64,000 nt of DNA from the NCBI GenBank assembly GCA_003991915.1, contig RQTK01000965.1:125248-189247 (forward strand), read 5' to 3'. The notes under the pieces were generated by a model. The model was not told where the DNA came from, made no database searches, and worked only from the letters and a program-made list of their open reading frames with translations. The stretch comes from Elysia chlorotica (taxonomy: Eukaryota > Mollusca > Gastropoda > Plakobranchidae). Both the position numbers and the translations under genes were made by a program. Shown here in pieces: positions 11,501-24,200 of the stretch (position 1 is its first letter; each line of letters opens with the position of its first letter).

Positions 11501-13360
11501 TGAATTCTCTGAGCCAAAATCGAATAATTTCATTACTGTTTTCCCATACTTCCAAAAATAAAATTAAATAACTATAACATGATACACTTTAAAAGGATGA
11601 ATAAATCAAAATTTTAATTGGTCAGGAATTTAAAAACGTAGAATTCAACAAATCTATACGTACCTTTAAACAGAAACAAATATTCTATTAATAAAGTACT
11701 AGTAACTTGAACCAGTATTTTTCTTACTGCTATGAGTCTGATGAGTTGTAATGCAATTTCTGCCCCATCCACCTTTTATCTTTCTTTAATTCTTTTTTAA
11801 AATTTTAATTTGAACTTACTTCTAAATTTATCTCCTCAGTTGTAACAGGATTACCATCTGATACCCACTTCCTCATGCCTCCATCCAACACAGACACTTG
11901 AGCATGACCAAACAACTAGATCACACAGAAAAAATATATATTTATTTCAATATATAAAAAATCCCAATAATATTAGGTTTTTCCTTGAAGACCCAAAAGA
12001 AGTTAGACTAATTGTAAATCTTTGATCAGAGCGAGATACTTCCAAAATAATTCTAAGAGCCAATGTACTTGTAGTACTAATACTTGCATTAGAGCTATTG
12101 CAGATATATATACCTTTGTATTAGTACAAAGTAATAATAAATTGACACATTGAGGTTGGAAACAAGAAAATAATAGACTTGAGAGTCTCAGACAACCAGT
12201 TATTTAAAAAGTGCTTTTTTATCTCCTCATTGAAAAACCTTAACCTCATTGAATTGTTTTCACTTCCTGGTTGAATTCTGTTTACAAGTACATTGTACCT
12301 TTTACTAGTTATCAATAATATTATTATTGCCATACTGCTTAGTTGAGATCACAAGCAATATTTTATTTTAAAACATGTCTGTATAATATTGCTCACTGTT
12401 GTCATAATAGTACATATTCATAAACTTGATCTAGTTATAGGCTGATTAGGATGTCCATGGTTCAAGCCCGGCTCTGGCAACTCGTCCCCTACTGATGGTG
12501 TCAGTGTCCGTTTAATGTGACCGGCTGATACAGAGTTATGGTATCCACGCACTGTCTCTGTGTTGCAGCACCTAAACTTGTCAGACGTTAGTCTTCAAGC
12601 ATGTCCACAGCCTATATAATTCTCAAGTTGGATGCTAAGCAACAACACTTTAAAGCTGACTCACTATTTTTGTTTACAACCTAATAATTACCGGTCTACA
12701 ACCTCCTAATCTTTCGACAAATGTCTACACTTGAGTTTCTTAAATCTGTGACCATACTTTCTCTTTTTTAAAACACAATAGGGCATGATCTGGTGACTGC
12801 AGGTAAAATGGATGCTCTACAAGTTAGCTGAAAGAAATAATAAAATCCACATTTTGTTATACAAACCCTGAATAGAAACCATGTCCTTAATGATGTGCGG
12901 ATATTAAACCTGTCGTAGGCTACAACGTGTGTGTGATTTGAGATGCCCAGGTCTTCCACATAGTCTTGGAAGATATTTGGGTCTGGGATCGGGAAACCAA
13001 TGGAAGAATTTTTCTTAGCTTGACTCATTTTGTCCAGATCAAAGAAGACAGCAGTTGGTATGTGACCTCTGAAAAAAGAAACATAAAAACATAACTTCAA
13101 TACACCTTATCTTCTTGGTTCCTATCAAAACTTTTCCGAACTAAAAGCACACATGTATTGAAATGTAACAAGGAACAACAGGGAAAATTAGAAAATTATA
13201 CTCACTGTTGAAAGTATTCTTTGTAGCTATTTTCACCAGGCACCATTGATGTATCTAAAACACGAAGGTGACTTGAAATGTTTGTACTACGAGCTGTACT
13301 TTGAATTTGATGTTTTAACCATGAGGTTGAAACCATGGCGGAAACTTTTGAAATGGTCAT
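8523..13360 (-). CDS. 3-mercaptopyruvate / thiosulfate sulfurtransferase (two rhodanese domains)
   Basis: The enzyme transfers sulfane sulfur from 3-mercaptopyruvate or thiosulfate to a thiophilic acceptor (cysteine catabolism, H2S and persulfide metabolism); family members are cytosolic or mitochondrial. Seven minus-strand exons join in frame: 13360-13206, 13068-12867, 11915-11820, 10936-10816, 10430-10341, 9018-8894 and 8585-8523. They give 283 aa against about 297 for animal MPST/TST. Domain 1 shows RVLDTSMVPGENSYKEYF, GHIPTAVFFDLDKMSQ, HVVAYDRFNIRTS and VSVLDGGMRKW. Domain 2 shows VLDARGAKGYE, GHIPGAKNIPYASLF, the predicted catalytic Cys238 in SSCQLGFTACGL, and GSFHEWEALSNPDM. ATG 13360 is the first true ATG; the frame is open upstream only as far as a possible acceptor near 13388. 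Two oddities: the active loop reads C-Q-L-G-F-T rather than the usual C-G-S-G-V-T, and the usual PEPRxG linker before GHIPGA is absent. MPST versus TST cannot be settled by eye. Confidence 0.88.
9125..10055 (-). mobile_element. Palindromic mariner-family element in a sulfurtransferase intron
   Basis: The element carries the same terminal sequence at both ends in opposite orientation (CGAGGGC...GGCCCTCG) and is flanked by TA, the mariner target-site duplication. A minus-strand reading frame (9721-9182) encodes a mariner transposase tail: LYDPERKTQSMQYRHK, LLLTIFWDMDGIVHIEF, then directly PHPPYSPDLAPSDFFLF and the C-terminus with RWRLCIE. The segment carrying the second catalytic Asp (HDNARPH in the family) is missing between HIEFMELP and PHPPYSPD. 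From 9721 the last ~335 bp are repeated in reverse complement to 10053, where a plus-strand frame encodes the same C-terminus. The element cannot encode active transposase but keeps termini that could be mobilised in trans. Confidence 0.85.
12436..12642 (+). repeat. tRNA-derived SINE (family A), 5' degraded
   Basis: A family A copy with a B-box-like ggttcaagccc, followed by the shared body (ctactgatggtgtcagtg, then taatgtgaccggctga, then acctaaacttgtcagacg) and a terminal gttggatgctaag. It lies in an intron of the sulfurtransferase gene. Confidence 0.7.
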
Positions 13361-13387
13361 CCTTCTGTTGTCAACGAGAACCCACAC

Positions 13388-14130
13388 TTAAAGGAATTTC
13401 TTCTGTCCTATTAGATTTAATATAATACAAAAATACATTGTGAATTTTATTAGAAGTTACTGCATGGTAAAACAAAAAAATGTATAGGCCTTCAAATTTA
13501 TTTTCATTTTTTCCATTCTTTTTTTCTTTTCTTTTTAAAATGTACAACAAGCCAATGAAAATTCGTTTAAAACATGATTCTGAAACTAGAGAATAATTTT
13601 CATATGTAAGGTAACGTCGGGTTATTTCGCCACATTAGATACCCTATGGATAGTTGCCTGCTTCATACAATGTTCATGTGCTGTATTATTGGAGGAAACG
13701 GACTATGACCTCAATTTATCAGTCTATTCAAAGAAAAACACATGATTGGTTAGTTTGTACATCGTTTCGTGTGTATTTTTAGTCAAGTTTTACAACCACC
13801 AACAGTCGGGGAAATTCGCCACCTTGAGGATAATTTCGCCACGACAATCGGGTAATTTCGACAACACACATTCATAGTCTTTTTTTACATTTTATTTATA
13901 AATTTTATTGTTATTATTATTTTTAAAATTATAATAAAAAAAAAACCAAATAAAAAATAAATACAAGTTCAATTATTTATTTGAATTTTACTTGAACAAA
14001 AGCAATACCTTGAATTTTTATAAACTAAGTCACACATGCAACCTCACTCGCATTCACTCTCACATTAAGCTAAAATAAAAGTAAGCTTAAAATATTTTAA
14101 ATTACTTTAAAAGGGCACTAAACTCAAGTT
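13388..14130. other. Sequence upstream of the sulfurtransferase, with a repeated TTTCGCCAC motif
   Basis: No gene was recognised. The 9-mer TTTCGCCAC or a one-base variant occurs at 13625, 13814 and 13834, with a related gggtaatttcgac near 13850. All are in the same orientation. This may be a decayed transposon or tandem repeat. The rest is AT-rich. Confidence 0.35.
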
Positions 14131-14135
14131 AAATT

Positions 14136-14627
14136 CAAATTTACAAATTGTCTATCCGTAGTTCATGTTGTTCATGATTTGTGGAAAGCATCTTAAAAGA
14201 CAAACTTCCTTTCAATAATTCCAACTGTATGTAATGCTGATTTTAGTGTAAAAAAACTGAACTTATTTTGTAAATAGTGTTTACCAGTTTCAAACTGCTT
14301 GTAAATATTTTCTCGGGATAATGTGATATTATTGACATGTTCTCTTAAAAATTGAAAATAAGAGGATTAATTATTTCTGAGAAGCATATTCGTGAATTCT
14401 GAAAAGCAGATTTATAACAATTCATTCGCTACAAAATATCCCATCACCAAACAAGTGAGGGCAACAGTGAACATTTCAAGGCAGTGGCATGTACAAAGTT
14501 ACTACTTGTTACACGCAAATTACTTAAACACTTAAAAACTAACAGTAATAAAAGACTGACATAGACATAGGACATACTACACACTTAATTACTAACTATA
14601 ATAAATAAATAAAGACATTGACCTTTT
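14136..14627. repeat. 492-bp direct repeat, copy 1
   Basis: By eye this segment is identical, without indels, to 17206-17697 (offset 3070). It contains no long reading frame. Just past its right end this copy runs on into additional T residues. Confidence 0.85.
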
Positions 14628-14682
14628 TTTTTACATGGGTTTGTGTTTAGAATCGATAGTATTAAAAAAAATTTACTTAGAT

Positions 14683-14700
14683 CTAGATCTAGATCTAGGC
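14683..14700. repeat. AGATCT/CTAGAT short tandem motif
   Basis: About three tandem units of the six-base motif agatct in a palindromic arrangement. Shorter versions recur at 1786, 27950, 36412 and elsewhere, suggesting a dispersed simple motif typical of this genome. Confidence 0.6.
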
Positions 14701-15049
14701 TTAAATTCATCCTCTAGGAATGGTGGGAATTAGATCTAAATAGATTTCTCAGAATCAGAATCCATGATTGATGCTATGTAGGGTATCGATTTTAAAAGGC
14801 CCTAGATTTTCATGTACAATAAACCTACAATTCTCGTTTAAAAGGAGCAGCGACTGCTCATACACGAGTGGTGAGTCGTGGAGTAGGCTAGATCTATTAT
14901 TGTTTTTATAGCTTAGTGCAAGCTTGAAAGTCAATGGTGAATTCTGCATTATATAAGCCAAACTTACTTTCGTTTTCGATCTTTTTTTTCGCGTATCCGT
15001 TTGTAGGGGTTGGGTAAAATCCGCGTACCCCTCAAGCATTCTTATTTTT

Positions 15050-15535
15050 GCTTGGTAATAAAGTACATTTTCTAAGTCAAATTTAAAAAAAAAGATAATT
15101 ATGCTGTTGCACATGCATAAACATAATACTCGAGTAATTAAACAAAGTTTACACAAATTCCCTGCTTGCCTATTATCTGTCGGTGTCAGTTTAACGTGAC
15201 CGACTGAGACAGGAGTCATGGTATCCCCGCCCTGTCTCGTGAGTGGCAGCACATAAAATTGTCAGACGTCAGTCTTGGGGCCCGTCCACAATATAGCCTA
15301 TATAGTGCTGATGTTTTTTTTGCTTGGTAATAAAGTACATTTTCTAAGTCAAATTTAAAAAAAAAGATAATTATGCTGTTGCACATGCATAAACATAATA
15401 CTCGAGTAATTAAACAAAGTTTACACAAATTCCCTGCTTGCCTATTATCTGTCGGTGTCAGTTTAATGTGACCGACTGAGACAGGAGTCATGGTATCCCC
15501 GCCCTGTCTCGTGAGTGGCAGCACATATAATTGTC
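15050..15535 (+). repeat. Tandem duplication (~271-bp unit) carrying a SINE fragment
   Basis: The block beginning tgcttggtaataaagtac at about 15050 recurs at about 15322, and both run into the same SINE body. The two units differ by only a few bases, for example ttaacgtg versus ttaatgtg. The duplication boundary lies inside the SINE. Confidence 0.8.
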
Positions 15536-15640
15536 AGATGTTTGTCTTGGGTTTTGTCCACAATATAGCCTATATAGTGCTGATGTTGGACGTTAAATCT
15601 AACTCAACTTTATTCAACTTCAACAACAACAACAACAACT
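15449..15640 (+). repeat. tRNA-derived SINE (family A), 5' truncated, with CAA tail
   Basis: Body from ctgtcggtgtcagttt through the gagacaggagtcatgg motif to gttggacgttaaatc, followed by a (CAA)n tail and CT repeats. A shorter version of the same SINE is at 15178-15312 in the adjacent tandem unit. The tRNA-like head is absent. Confidence 0.75.
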
Positions 15641-16094
15641 CTCTCTCTCTTCTTACAAAAATGACACGAAAACGCAACAGTTAAACCAAATACTTTTAAC
15701 CATGTTGCAACAACGCAAACGGCGCTCACCAAGGTTAGTATCATATCTACCAAATTTAAAGGCAAACAGAGAAAACGACAGAAGATCAACCAATTAATTA
15801 ACCAGGCAAGTAATGGGGCTAAGCAAGACCGTTAGAAACGAAGAAAAAGAGTATTAAGACAAAGAGTACATACGTACTCAATGTTGGCAGTTACCACATG
15901 TGAATTGTGAATGCCCCAGCGGTCCGCAATATTGTAGAGCTATTTGAAGAGAGTGTTTCCAGTTCACCTCCAGTCATTGATTCTCATATTAGTTGTTGTC
16001 TCTTTATTCACGTTTATCTTACATTTTCCGAGTAACCAACAGAGAAAATGTGAATAGTTTTACTCCTCCTTGCTCTAGTTTTTTTCCGAGATAT

Positions 16095-16190
16095 CTTCTG
16101 AAGACAAGACCTTCAACTGGTATTTGAACATTGGACCTCCCAGTCTACTCGTAGTAACGAGCACTGACGACTGAGCCATCTGGCCCCCCT
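16095..16190 (-). repeat. tRNA-like SINE head (second type)
   Basis: On the minus strand it reads ggccagatggctcagtcg (A-box-like) and, about 45 bases later, ggtccaatgttcaaatacc (B-box-like). The tRNA fold is degraded, so this is a SINE remnant rather than a tRNA gene. Confidence 0.5.
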
Positions 16191-16317
16191 TCCGACACAA
16201 AAATCTTTATGTTATGCAATTTCACGTTTGATTAGGTTTACGTCCCTTTTAATTTCCGAAGATAGGGCCTGTTATACCGAGACAAAGGCTACAACAGATG
16301 CGAACCTGAGAGCTCAC

Positions 16318-16349
16318 GGAGAGAGAGAGAGACAGACAGAAAGAGAGCA

Positions 16350-16389
<40 letters not shown>
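16318..16389. repeat. (GA)n microsatellite
   Basis: A GA dinucleotide tract with a few interruptions in its left part. The reading frame across it is a simple-repeat artefact. Confidence 0.95.
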
Positions 16390-16392
<3 letters not shown>

Positions 16393-17068
16393 GAAATCTA
16401 TGGATCCAAATGTAAACTCTAGTTATATTTATAACATTATATTATATAGGTCTGTACCACACACTGTAACTTCCATCAAATAAACACAAAGTAATAACAG
16501 TAAAACACATTGTACGTATAAAAACAACTTTATTTTATTGTTAGAAGTCATCGTGCTGGTTATGTTATGAGAGCATACCTTAAGCGCATGTACAAATACT
16601 CCTTTGAATGGTTTCTTTTGAGAATTTTTTCATTTAACAATAATGTTTCTAGATTGGTTTATTCTTTATTCAATTTATATAAACCGGTTTATTTAAATAT
16701 TAATTCACATTTTTTAATTTAAAAACATGCTAGAACTATCTGCTCTTCAACTTGTTTTAATGGACATACTTCTAATATGTATACTTATATAAAAAAAAAT
16801 TAAAAGCTTCACAAACGATTTTTTTTTCTACTGTATCAATCTATTAGAAAAAAAAATTAAAAGAGAGTAAGACTTCACATGATAATGTTGTTAATTACGA
16901 TACAAAAAAACAACATAGACATATTTCTGTGTTGGACGAGCTGCACACTGTGCACAGCTCTGTACGACTAGTAGTAGCAGTAGGCCCAATATACACTTCA
17001 GGCATTTCATGAGGTTATGTTGGGATATCACTTTTCATACCCAAGATGCCAAAATTATGTTAGACCTT

Positions 17069-17178
17069 GGGTCATAAGTACAACGTTACGGTAACTTGCA
17101 ACTCGTCTTAAGCCTTCTTTTTTTTTCACATATCCTAAGACGAGTCATAAACTTACCACAACGTCATACTTTCAACCC
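17069..17178. mobile_element. MITE-like foldback element, family with gggtcgtaag termini
   Basis: Imperfect inverted repeats: gggtcataagtacaacgtta at the left, with cttgcaactcgtcttaag internally, pair with ctaagacgagtc and catactttcaaccc at the right. A short AT-rich loop separates them. It is a divergent copy of the element at 51097-51202. No coding capacity. Confidence 0.65.
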
Positions 17179-17205
17179 CTAGTAATTTGCCGCAACCCCA
17201 TAATA

Positions 17206-17697
17206 CAAATTTACAAATTGTCTATCCGTAGTTCATGTTGTTCATGATTTGTGGAAAGCATCTTAAAAGACAAACTTCCTTTCAATAATTCCAACTGTAT
17301 GTAATGCTGATTTTAGTGTAAAAAAACTGAACTTATTTTGTAAATAGTGTTTACCAGTTTCAAACTGCTTGTAAATATTTTCTCGGGATAATGTGATATT
17401 ATTGACATGTTCTCTTAAAAATTGAAAATAAGAGGATTAATTATTTCTGAGAAGCATATTCGTGAATTCTGAAAAGCAGATTTATAACAATTCATTCGCT
17501 ACAAAATATCCCATCACCAAACAAGTGAGGGCAACAGTGAACATTTCAAGGCAGTGGCATGTACAAAGTTACTACTTGTTACACGCAAATTACTTAAACA
17601 CTTAAAAACTAACAGTAATAAAAGACTGACATAGACATAGGACATACTACACACTTAATTACTAACTATAATAAATAAATAAAGACATTGACCTTTT
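17206..17697. repeat. 492-bp direct repeat, copy 2
   Basis: Partner of 14136-14627, apparently identical over its full length. It begins about 28 bp after the MITE-like element at 17069-17178, and beyond its end the flanking sequence differs (caaagacatgaggtg). Confidence 0.85.
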
Positions 17698-20600
17698 CAA
17701 AGACATGAGGTGATGGCTATAGCCAGAATATAAATACGAGTAATTTAAGTGTTCTTGGGCAAACTTGGGAACTTTACAGAGAGTAATGTCATTGAAATTA
17801 TAGTTCATTCTCTGAATCATCAAATGAAGAAATCCCAATCTTAAAGATGCAGCTTTTAAAATCCTAATGGGCTGCATAGCCATTTATCTAAGGAAAAGTT
17901 AGAGTGATGTTATGCCCAAAACAATGCAAATCATTTGATGGACTTCAGTTAGTATGGATAAAATAAACACTACCATTAATTACCTCCCTTTGTAAATAGC
18001 ATTCAACAGATCACATGCATCAACAATTGCATTTTTAAAATGTAAAAACAAAGAAGGCACTATGAGAGAAGCCTTGTTCACTGAACATATAGGAATCCAC
18101 AAGTCTTGAACCATATGCTGTTATATTCTTTTTTTCTACAATGCACTCGATTCAGTCTAAGTGGTGAAAATTTTTCGTAAAAGAAACTAACCACAGGTGA
18201 CATGTAGAAGAAATTGTAGCATTTTTTTTTTTTAGAAAGGTGATGAGTTGAATTGAGTTGTTTTAACGTCCAACAGCAGCACTATATAAGCTATATTGTG
18301 GACGGGCACGAAGATTGACGTCTGACAATTCTATGTGCTGCCACATAAAAGACAGGACAGGGATGCCATGACTTTAGTCTCAGCCGGTCACACCGACCCA
18401 ACCAGTAGGGAGCGAAATCACCAGGGCTCGAACCCAAACCTTTTACAGAAAGGAGATGTAATTTTTGACCTGCAGCTAGCAAAAATGCATCAATCATGAT
18501 TTCAATAGAAGCAGTAAATACATAGGTGTTTAAATGTCTTTTTTTTCTCAAATGTTTTACATTCCTAAATCAAAGACTTAAAAAAACAACTCTTGCCATT
18601 GGACCTATAAAACAATTTCCATATAATTAGGTAGGTAGATAAGACATGCCAGCTAAAGGCAGTCTATGTGGATATACATGTCAAAAGTAGGCAAGTCTGT
18701 CAAAATGAGCTAAACAACAACAACAATAACAACAACAAATATATATTATATATAAATAAAAAAATATTTACCAAGCTTTAAACAAATTCTGAGAATAAAT
18801 ATCTTAAAAGCTTTGTAAAGAAAAATGAAACCTATCCCCGGAAGAGAAGCAAACAGAAAACAGTATAATTATTACAAATAATAAAAAAAATTCCTGGTTG
18901 AACCATATGAAATGTTAAATACTGAGATACAATGATTAAAAACAACATCGATCAGAGAAAATCAATAAATAATGAAATAATCTGTTTCGTTAAAAAAAAA
19001 TTGTGCCTAGAATAATTATTAAAAATGTAAAGTAAATATGAATAAACAACACAAAAAAAGAGAGATTAAAACTTTATGTATTATTGAGTAGACTATGGAC
19101 GGTTCTATAATCATGCTATAAAACATGAGACCCAATGCCATTAACATCTAGAGGAAAATCCATTCCATTAAAAGTGTGACTTTCAACAATTGAATATTGA
19201 TCTACAGGAGAGGCCAGAGAACTTCTTTAAACACCTAAATTTAAGGAATGGAACATCTCATCGTATAGGATCCCCCAGGGAAACCTCCCCCCACCCCCTC
19301 TATAGAGAACAAATGGAACATCTTCCTACATGAGCATCCTTAACGTAAATGTTGTGCTTGAGGAATTCTTTGGCCATTTAAAAAAAAATTTTTTTTGTTA
19401 CAAATTGAAGATACGTTTTCAATGCATAAAAATCAAGAGCCCACAGAAATAGAAACAAAGCAGTATATCTTTCATACTACACGGCAAGAAGGTTAAATAA
19501 GAAAGCTCTCATCTTTTCAATACATGGGTATCAGTGACACATAAATGGCATGTTGAAATCTAGTTGTAATGTGCAATGACATACCCTGCGCATCTTAAAT
19601 TCACGATTACACCATTAGTAAACTAGATTTGGGTTAAAGGAAAGGTTTGAGAAAAAGTTTAAAAAAGAAGGAAAAAAAAAACAAGTGCAAATAAGCTTAA
19701 CTAAGGGACTACACTTCAGCATTGGATATGCATGCAATGAGCATTAAGCCACTAGACTGGAAATTCAGCAGATCCTGGTTTAATTTTTGTTTTCAAACTA
19801 AGTTTCTTTTTGTTGATGCCTGATGCTAACATTTTTTTTAATTGTTGTTTGGAACCGTATTAACAAATGCAATTTCAGTTTTAGATGAAGTAAAAAAAGG
19901 GCGTTTTTCTTTTTTCTTTATTATTCTGCAAACTTACTACAAGCACTATACCATTCAACTAAGACAAAAATGTTGCAAAGAAATTTTACTTCTTTAAAAG
20001 TGTATGGTAACAAATAAATCTATTGAAAAATCTGTAGATGGAATAAATCTAATACAATCAAAATCTTTTAAAACCCAATTACCTAAAAAGGCAAAATAAG
20101 AGGAATACATATTCTACAGACTATCAACTTTATATGATCTGATCTGAATACCGCCATAAAACGAGATTTTAATATTGTATCTTCCTTTGAAGAGTGTTCT
20201 GATACTACTTTTTGAATATCAATAAAAATACAGCACCAATCAAACTAGGGCAAGAAAGATAGAATATGTTTTTTTTTAGTATTAAATATCATTAACTTTT
20301 TACAGATGTAGAAAAATATAATTTTCATGGCATAAATATGTGAAAAGTGTTATATTGATGGCAATAAATAAATTGTATGGAGTGTGCATACATGATGAAT
20401 GTTGTCACAAAATTCATGTACTTCAAGTACCAGATATTATTTATACATTTACATTCTTTTGTTTCAGCTTACAAGGATCCAACATAGTGGAGTAAAGTTT
20501 ATAACCATGGATTTAAAAAACCTCTTTATGTTTAAAATTATAATCATAAAGTAAGCAACAGTATTAAAGAAACAATAATAAATTAATTCAAATCTGAAAA

Positions 20601-20859
20601 AAAATCATGTTAAATAATGTCATTCTGTTCAGCCAAGGCTAAATTTCTTAAAATGAAAATTTTTTTTCCATAATACTTTCTAGGGACTAGAGAGTTTTTA
20701 TAGGGTAACTTTTGCAATGGTTTACTTTAAACATAAAGCTTCATCAAACTATAGCAGATTTCTTCAACCGGCAAAAATGACAACCGGACAGAGATGTCTC
20801 TGTTCTCAATAATTATTCTCATACATATATATTGTTACAGTTTAACATTTATTTGCTTT
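17698..20859. other. AT-rich sequence without recognised genes, one SINE
   Basis: Apart from the SINE at 18246-18436 and a short CAA tract near 18717-18739, no coding potential or structured RNA was recognised on either strand. It lies downstream of LPGAT1 and could hold distal 3' UTR, but no evidence fixes this. Confidence 0.4.
18246..18436 (-). repeat. tRNA-derived SINE (family A)
   Basis: Minus-strand copy. Reading plus: ttttaacgtccaacagcagc, tatattgtggacggg, gtctgacaattctatgtgct, gacaggacagggatg, cgacccaaccagtagg, and the B-box complement gggctcgaaccc. The far 5' head is missing. Confidence 0.8.
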
Positions 20860-21219
20860 AATCCGTTTTTATATGCGCCGGTGGGCAAGAGGGACGATTG
20901 GGAGAATTGTGTACAAACACTAGAACAAAGTCAAATAAAATGGACCAGTAATCTTTTAAAAAGAAAAGAACAACATGTTATTTTCCTCTTCACAACGCAA
21001 CACCTTTCTCTCTACCATCATCTTAACAGACTAACGGAAACTGTAGAGCATGCACTATTCCAAAGCTCTAGTCTTAATGAACTAAGACAACAGCTCCTTC
21101 CTTCAGGACCTGACCTTGTCAACACCTTGTATTCAACTTTAACAAAGCCACAAAGAACTGCTGCCTTCTTCTTCATTGGTCTAGGCAAAAGCGCAGAAGC
21201 TCAGAGACCACTGAACTGA
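20860..21219 (+). mobile_element. Non-LTR retrotransposon, C-terminal tail fragment
   Basis: The frame ending at 21219 encodes VGKRDDWENCVQTLEQ, then LTETVEHALFQSSSLNELR, then QRTAAFFFIGLGKSAEAQ. It matches residue for residue in pattern the end of the element at 33075-34420 (SLETVEHTLFQCPSL, then QRTAAFFFMALGKRAQAQ). This region follows RNase H in some non-LTR elements. The CPLC-type cysteines before the ETVEH motif are lost, so the copy is degraded. A CAA tail follows at once. Confidence 0.7.
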
Positions 21220-21239
21220 ACAACAATAATCTGTCTTTC

Positions 21240-24200
21240 ATCTAGCCCAAATTAGCGTGTTTTTTGGATGTTTTTTTTGTGTGTGCATTCCTCACTTTCT
21301 ATGCAGCTAATAACAACTTTAAAATAGTTAAATTGCTGTTGATCCACATTACAAATTTTAATATTTCAAATAACTGAAAAAAAAAAAAAGAAGAAGAAAT
21401 TGGAATCTGGCATAGGAAAGCTATCAATGCAAAAGATGCGCATATTTTAAAAGAACTAACAACCTGACATGTGATGATAGCATAAGTATTGAAAATATGG
21501 ATTAGTGAACCAATGATATGAAGCATTTCCAATAAGCAAACGCAAAAAAAGTGATCAACTTTATCATGTTAAGCTGCATGTTTCTAAAAGCTCTGCTTCA
21601 CTGTAACAACTCCTGGACAACAATAATAACATGTAATAATATTTTAATTAATACATGTATCGTTTGTCCATAAGCATCAGATACTTTAATGAAACTGCTT
21701 CATAGTCCAGACCAACAGAGACGTTCCTGAAAGCTCTGTTCCTTACCACAAATAAAACTACTCTTGAAGGCAAGTTATTTGTCCAAATATATTTACACAG
21801 ATTATACTGACTTAGCTATTCGGCACAAAAGTACACAGTATACATGTATGTACTTTTTTTTTTTCTTAATGCAGTCCTAGGGCAATGTATTTTAATTTCC
21901 ATAGAAAAAGGATTTTATGAAAGCATGCAATACATAATATGTATATTATGTCTGCCCTTTGCTTTGCAAACAATGCAACTGAGTGCTTTATTGGTTTAAA
22001 ATAGATATTCTACCTCTTTGTCACACAAAATATATTTTTTGATGATCAATTTTTCCAAAAAAGAAGGAAACGTTTTTTATTACCAGAGTTACGTTTTTTT
22101 CTTTCAGCAGACGGAAAAAAACAAATTCTTTCAGTGGTATACACGAAAATAAAATAACAAAATCATTCAATCGCCCTTCTTTTAATTAATAAATTATAAT
22201 TTCTGCAATAAGAAGATTATAGGAAAATAAACTAAAAAAATCATTAGTTGCTTGTGACACCTACTTTTTCTTCTACCAAGTTTAGATCCTGATATGTTCA
22301 AAGCTTTGACATGGTCAATGTATCCTTATCTGATGAAAAATTGTACAAACATAAAGAGAACAGATAATAATGTAATGTGTACAATTAAGGTGGGCCCTGT
22401 TCTTATATTCCTTTGAAAACCACTCCACTCAGTCTCAACACTTTGTAAGTAGTTTTATGAAACAAAGATCAATGAGGTTGAAAGATACCACTGAATAATA
22501 CAATTGACTCAAAAACAATACTGTTTCTTTCTTTCAATACATGTAAAATCATATCTTATTTATATAGTATTGTAGGCATCCTGAGGACATATACAAGATG
22601 GAATAGTCAATTCATAGGTTAATTATAATTTCAAACATACTTTTTTTTTTAAATCATGGCACCAACGTAATAAAATATGAAATGAAAAGTAGCCAAACAG
22701 ACCAAATAACCAATACATAACAGTCAGTTGCTGTTGAAAAAATACCAGATATACTCAAATTCTTTCCTTGGTATCATAATTTACATATATGCCATCATAA
22801 AGTAGATAAAATAACTGAAATCATCAAGAGATTATTTCATATTGCTTTTTGCATTTCCATTTTATCAGTCTATTTGAAGTATTTCATATCTATGTTAAAC
22901 AAACATGCTCTCTAAGTACACATATTGACTTGGATACAAAGAAAATGTCGATCACATCTCTAGTTTTTTGATCGATAGGGAATGATAAAAAGACATAGAG
23001 ATTTAAAGTGGAATGATTCTTATCACATAGTTAACAGGAAAATTTGGACACCAATCATTTGTTCACCGGAAGACAAAAAAAAAAAAAAAGCAGCTGTCAA
23101 TAGCTTTCTACAGTACTTTATTAATTAAACAATTTTCTAGAGGACTAATGAAACTAAAATGAAAAAAGAGATCCCCCCCCCTACAAAAAAGACCTTCAAT
23201 AAACTGCAATAATCTACAGCCTATTTATGAAGATCAAATAAAATCGGAAGATCTGTATAGTTCCTATAGGTAGATAAAAAAAAAGGCAAGTTCTGAGTAA
23301 GAAATCATTTTGCACATTCTGAAATATGACAAAATGGAACAGTATTTGATCAAGTTCTCACACAAAAATAGTTAAAACTGGTATGTATTTAATGGACACA
23401 GTAAGGTAAGGCCAAACAAATCTTGCTGCCCTTTATCAAAATGCAGAAGCATAATCACAATTTATAGGAATCTGCACGTCAACCAGATTCTTGAATGATA
23501 ACTTTTAAATCTAAAAAATTAAAAAAAATTTAAAAAGAAAACTAAATCTGTAAGATTGTTCTTTTATCACTCTAGTGGATTGAATTTACAAGAAAAGTGT
23601 TTCAGAATTATTCATTTTTATCAAATATATTTATTTGCACTTTTTTGTCAGGCTATGTATATAGAAGGGGTGAGTTGGGTATATTTTGTTCAGCAAGTTG
23701 ATCATATGCATTTCATGGCTTCAAGTTCAACCAGGCATGGCTGACATGACCACTTAGATGGAAAAGAAAACCATTAAGGCCTATTTCATTAGGAGTACAT
23801 TCTGATAACATTGGAAAGATACAGGGTTGACTTATAGCCTATTTAGATGAAAAAAGAAAATTTAAAAGCCACAATGACACAACACTACGCACTGTGTTAT
23901 CAATAAAATAATGTGATATCCTCTTGCTTGCTATGATAATATGGCATGAGTCAAAGTTAAAGGCTTAGGATCCATTCACTTAGAGTCTGCTGTCTAATTT
24001 CCACAGGGCTGGTGTTAATGCATGTAATGCATAGATTTCACATATGAGAAAAATTTGCATGCAGTTATTGGAACATAAAACAAAAATTATCAACTCTTCT
24101 TCCTCAAAATATCAACGTAATCCCACTCACTACCACTGGTAATGACTATAAAACTAATGAAAATGTTGAATGGCTTGATCACAACTCTACAACACTACAA

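Noticed and set aside
15990..16520. Possible coding exon between SINE-like segments
   Set aside because: The open frame depends on the GA microsatellite, and no splice sites or domain are visible.
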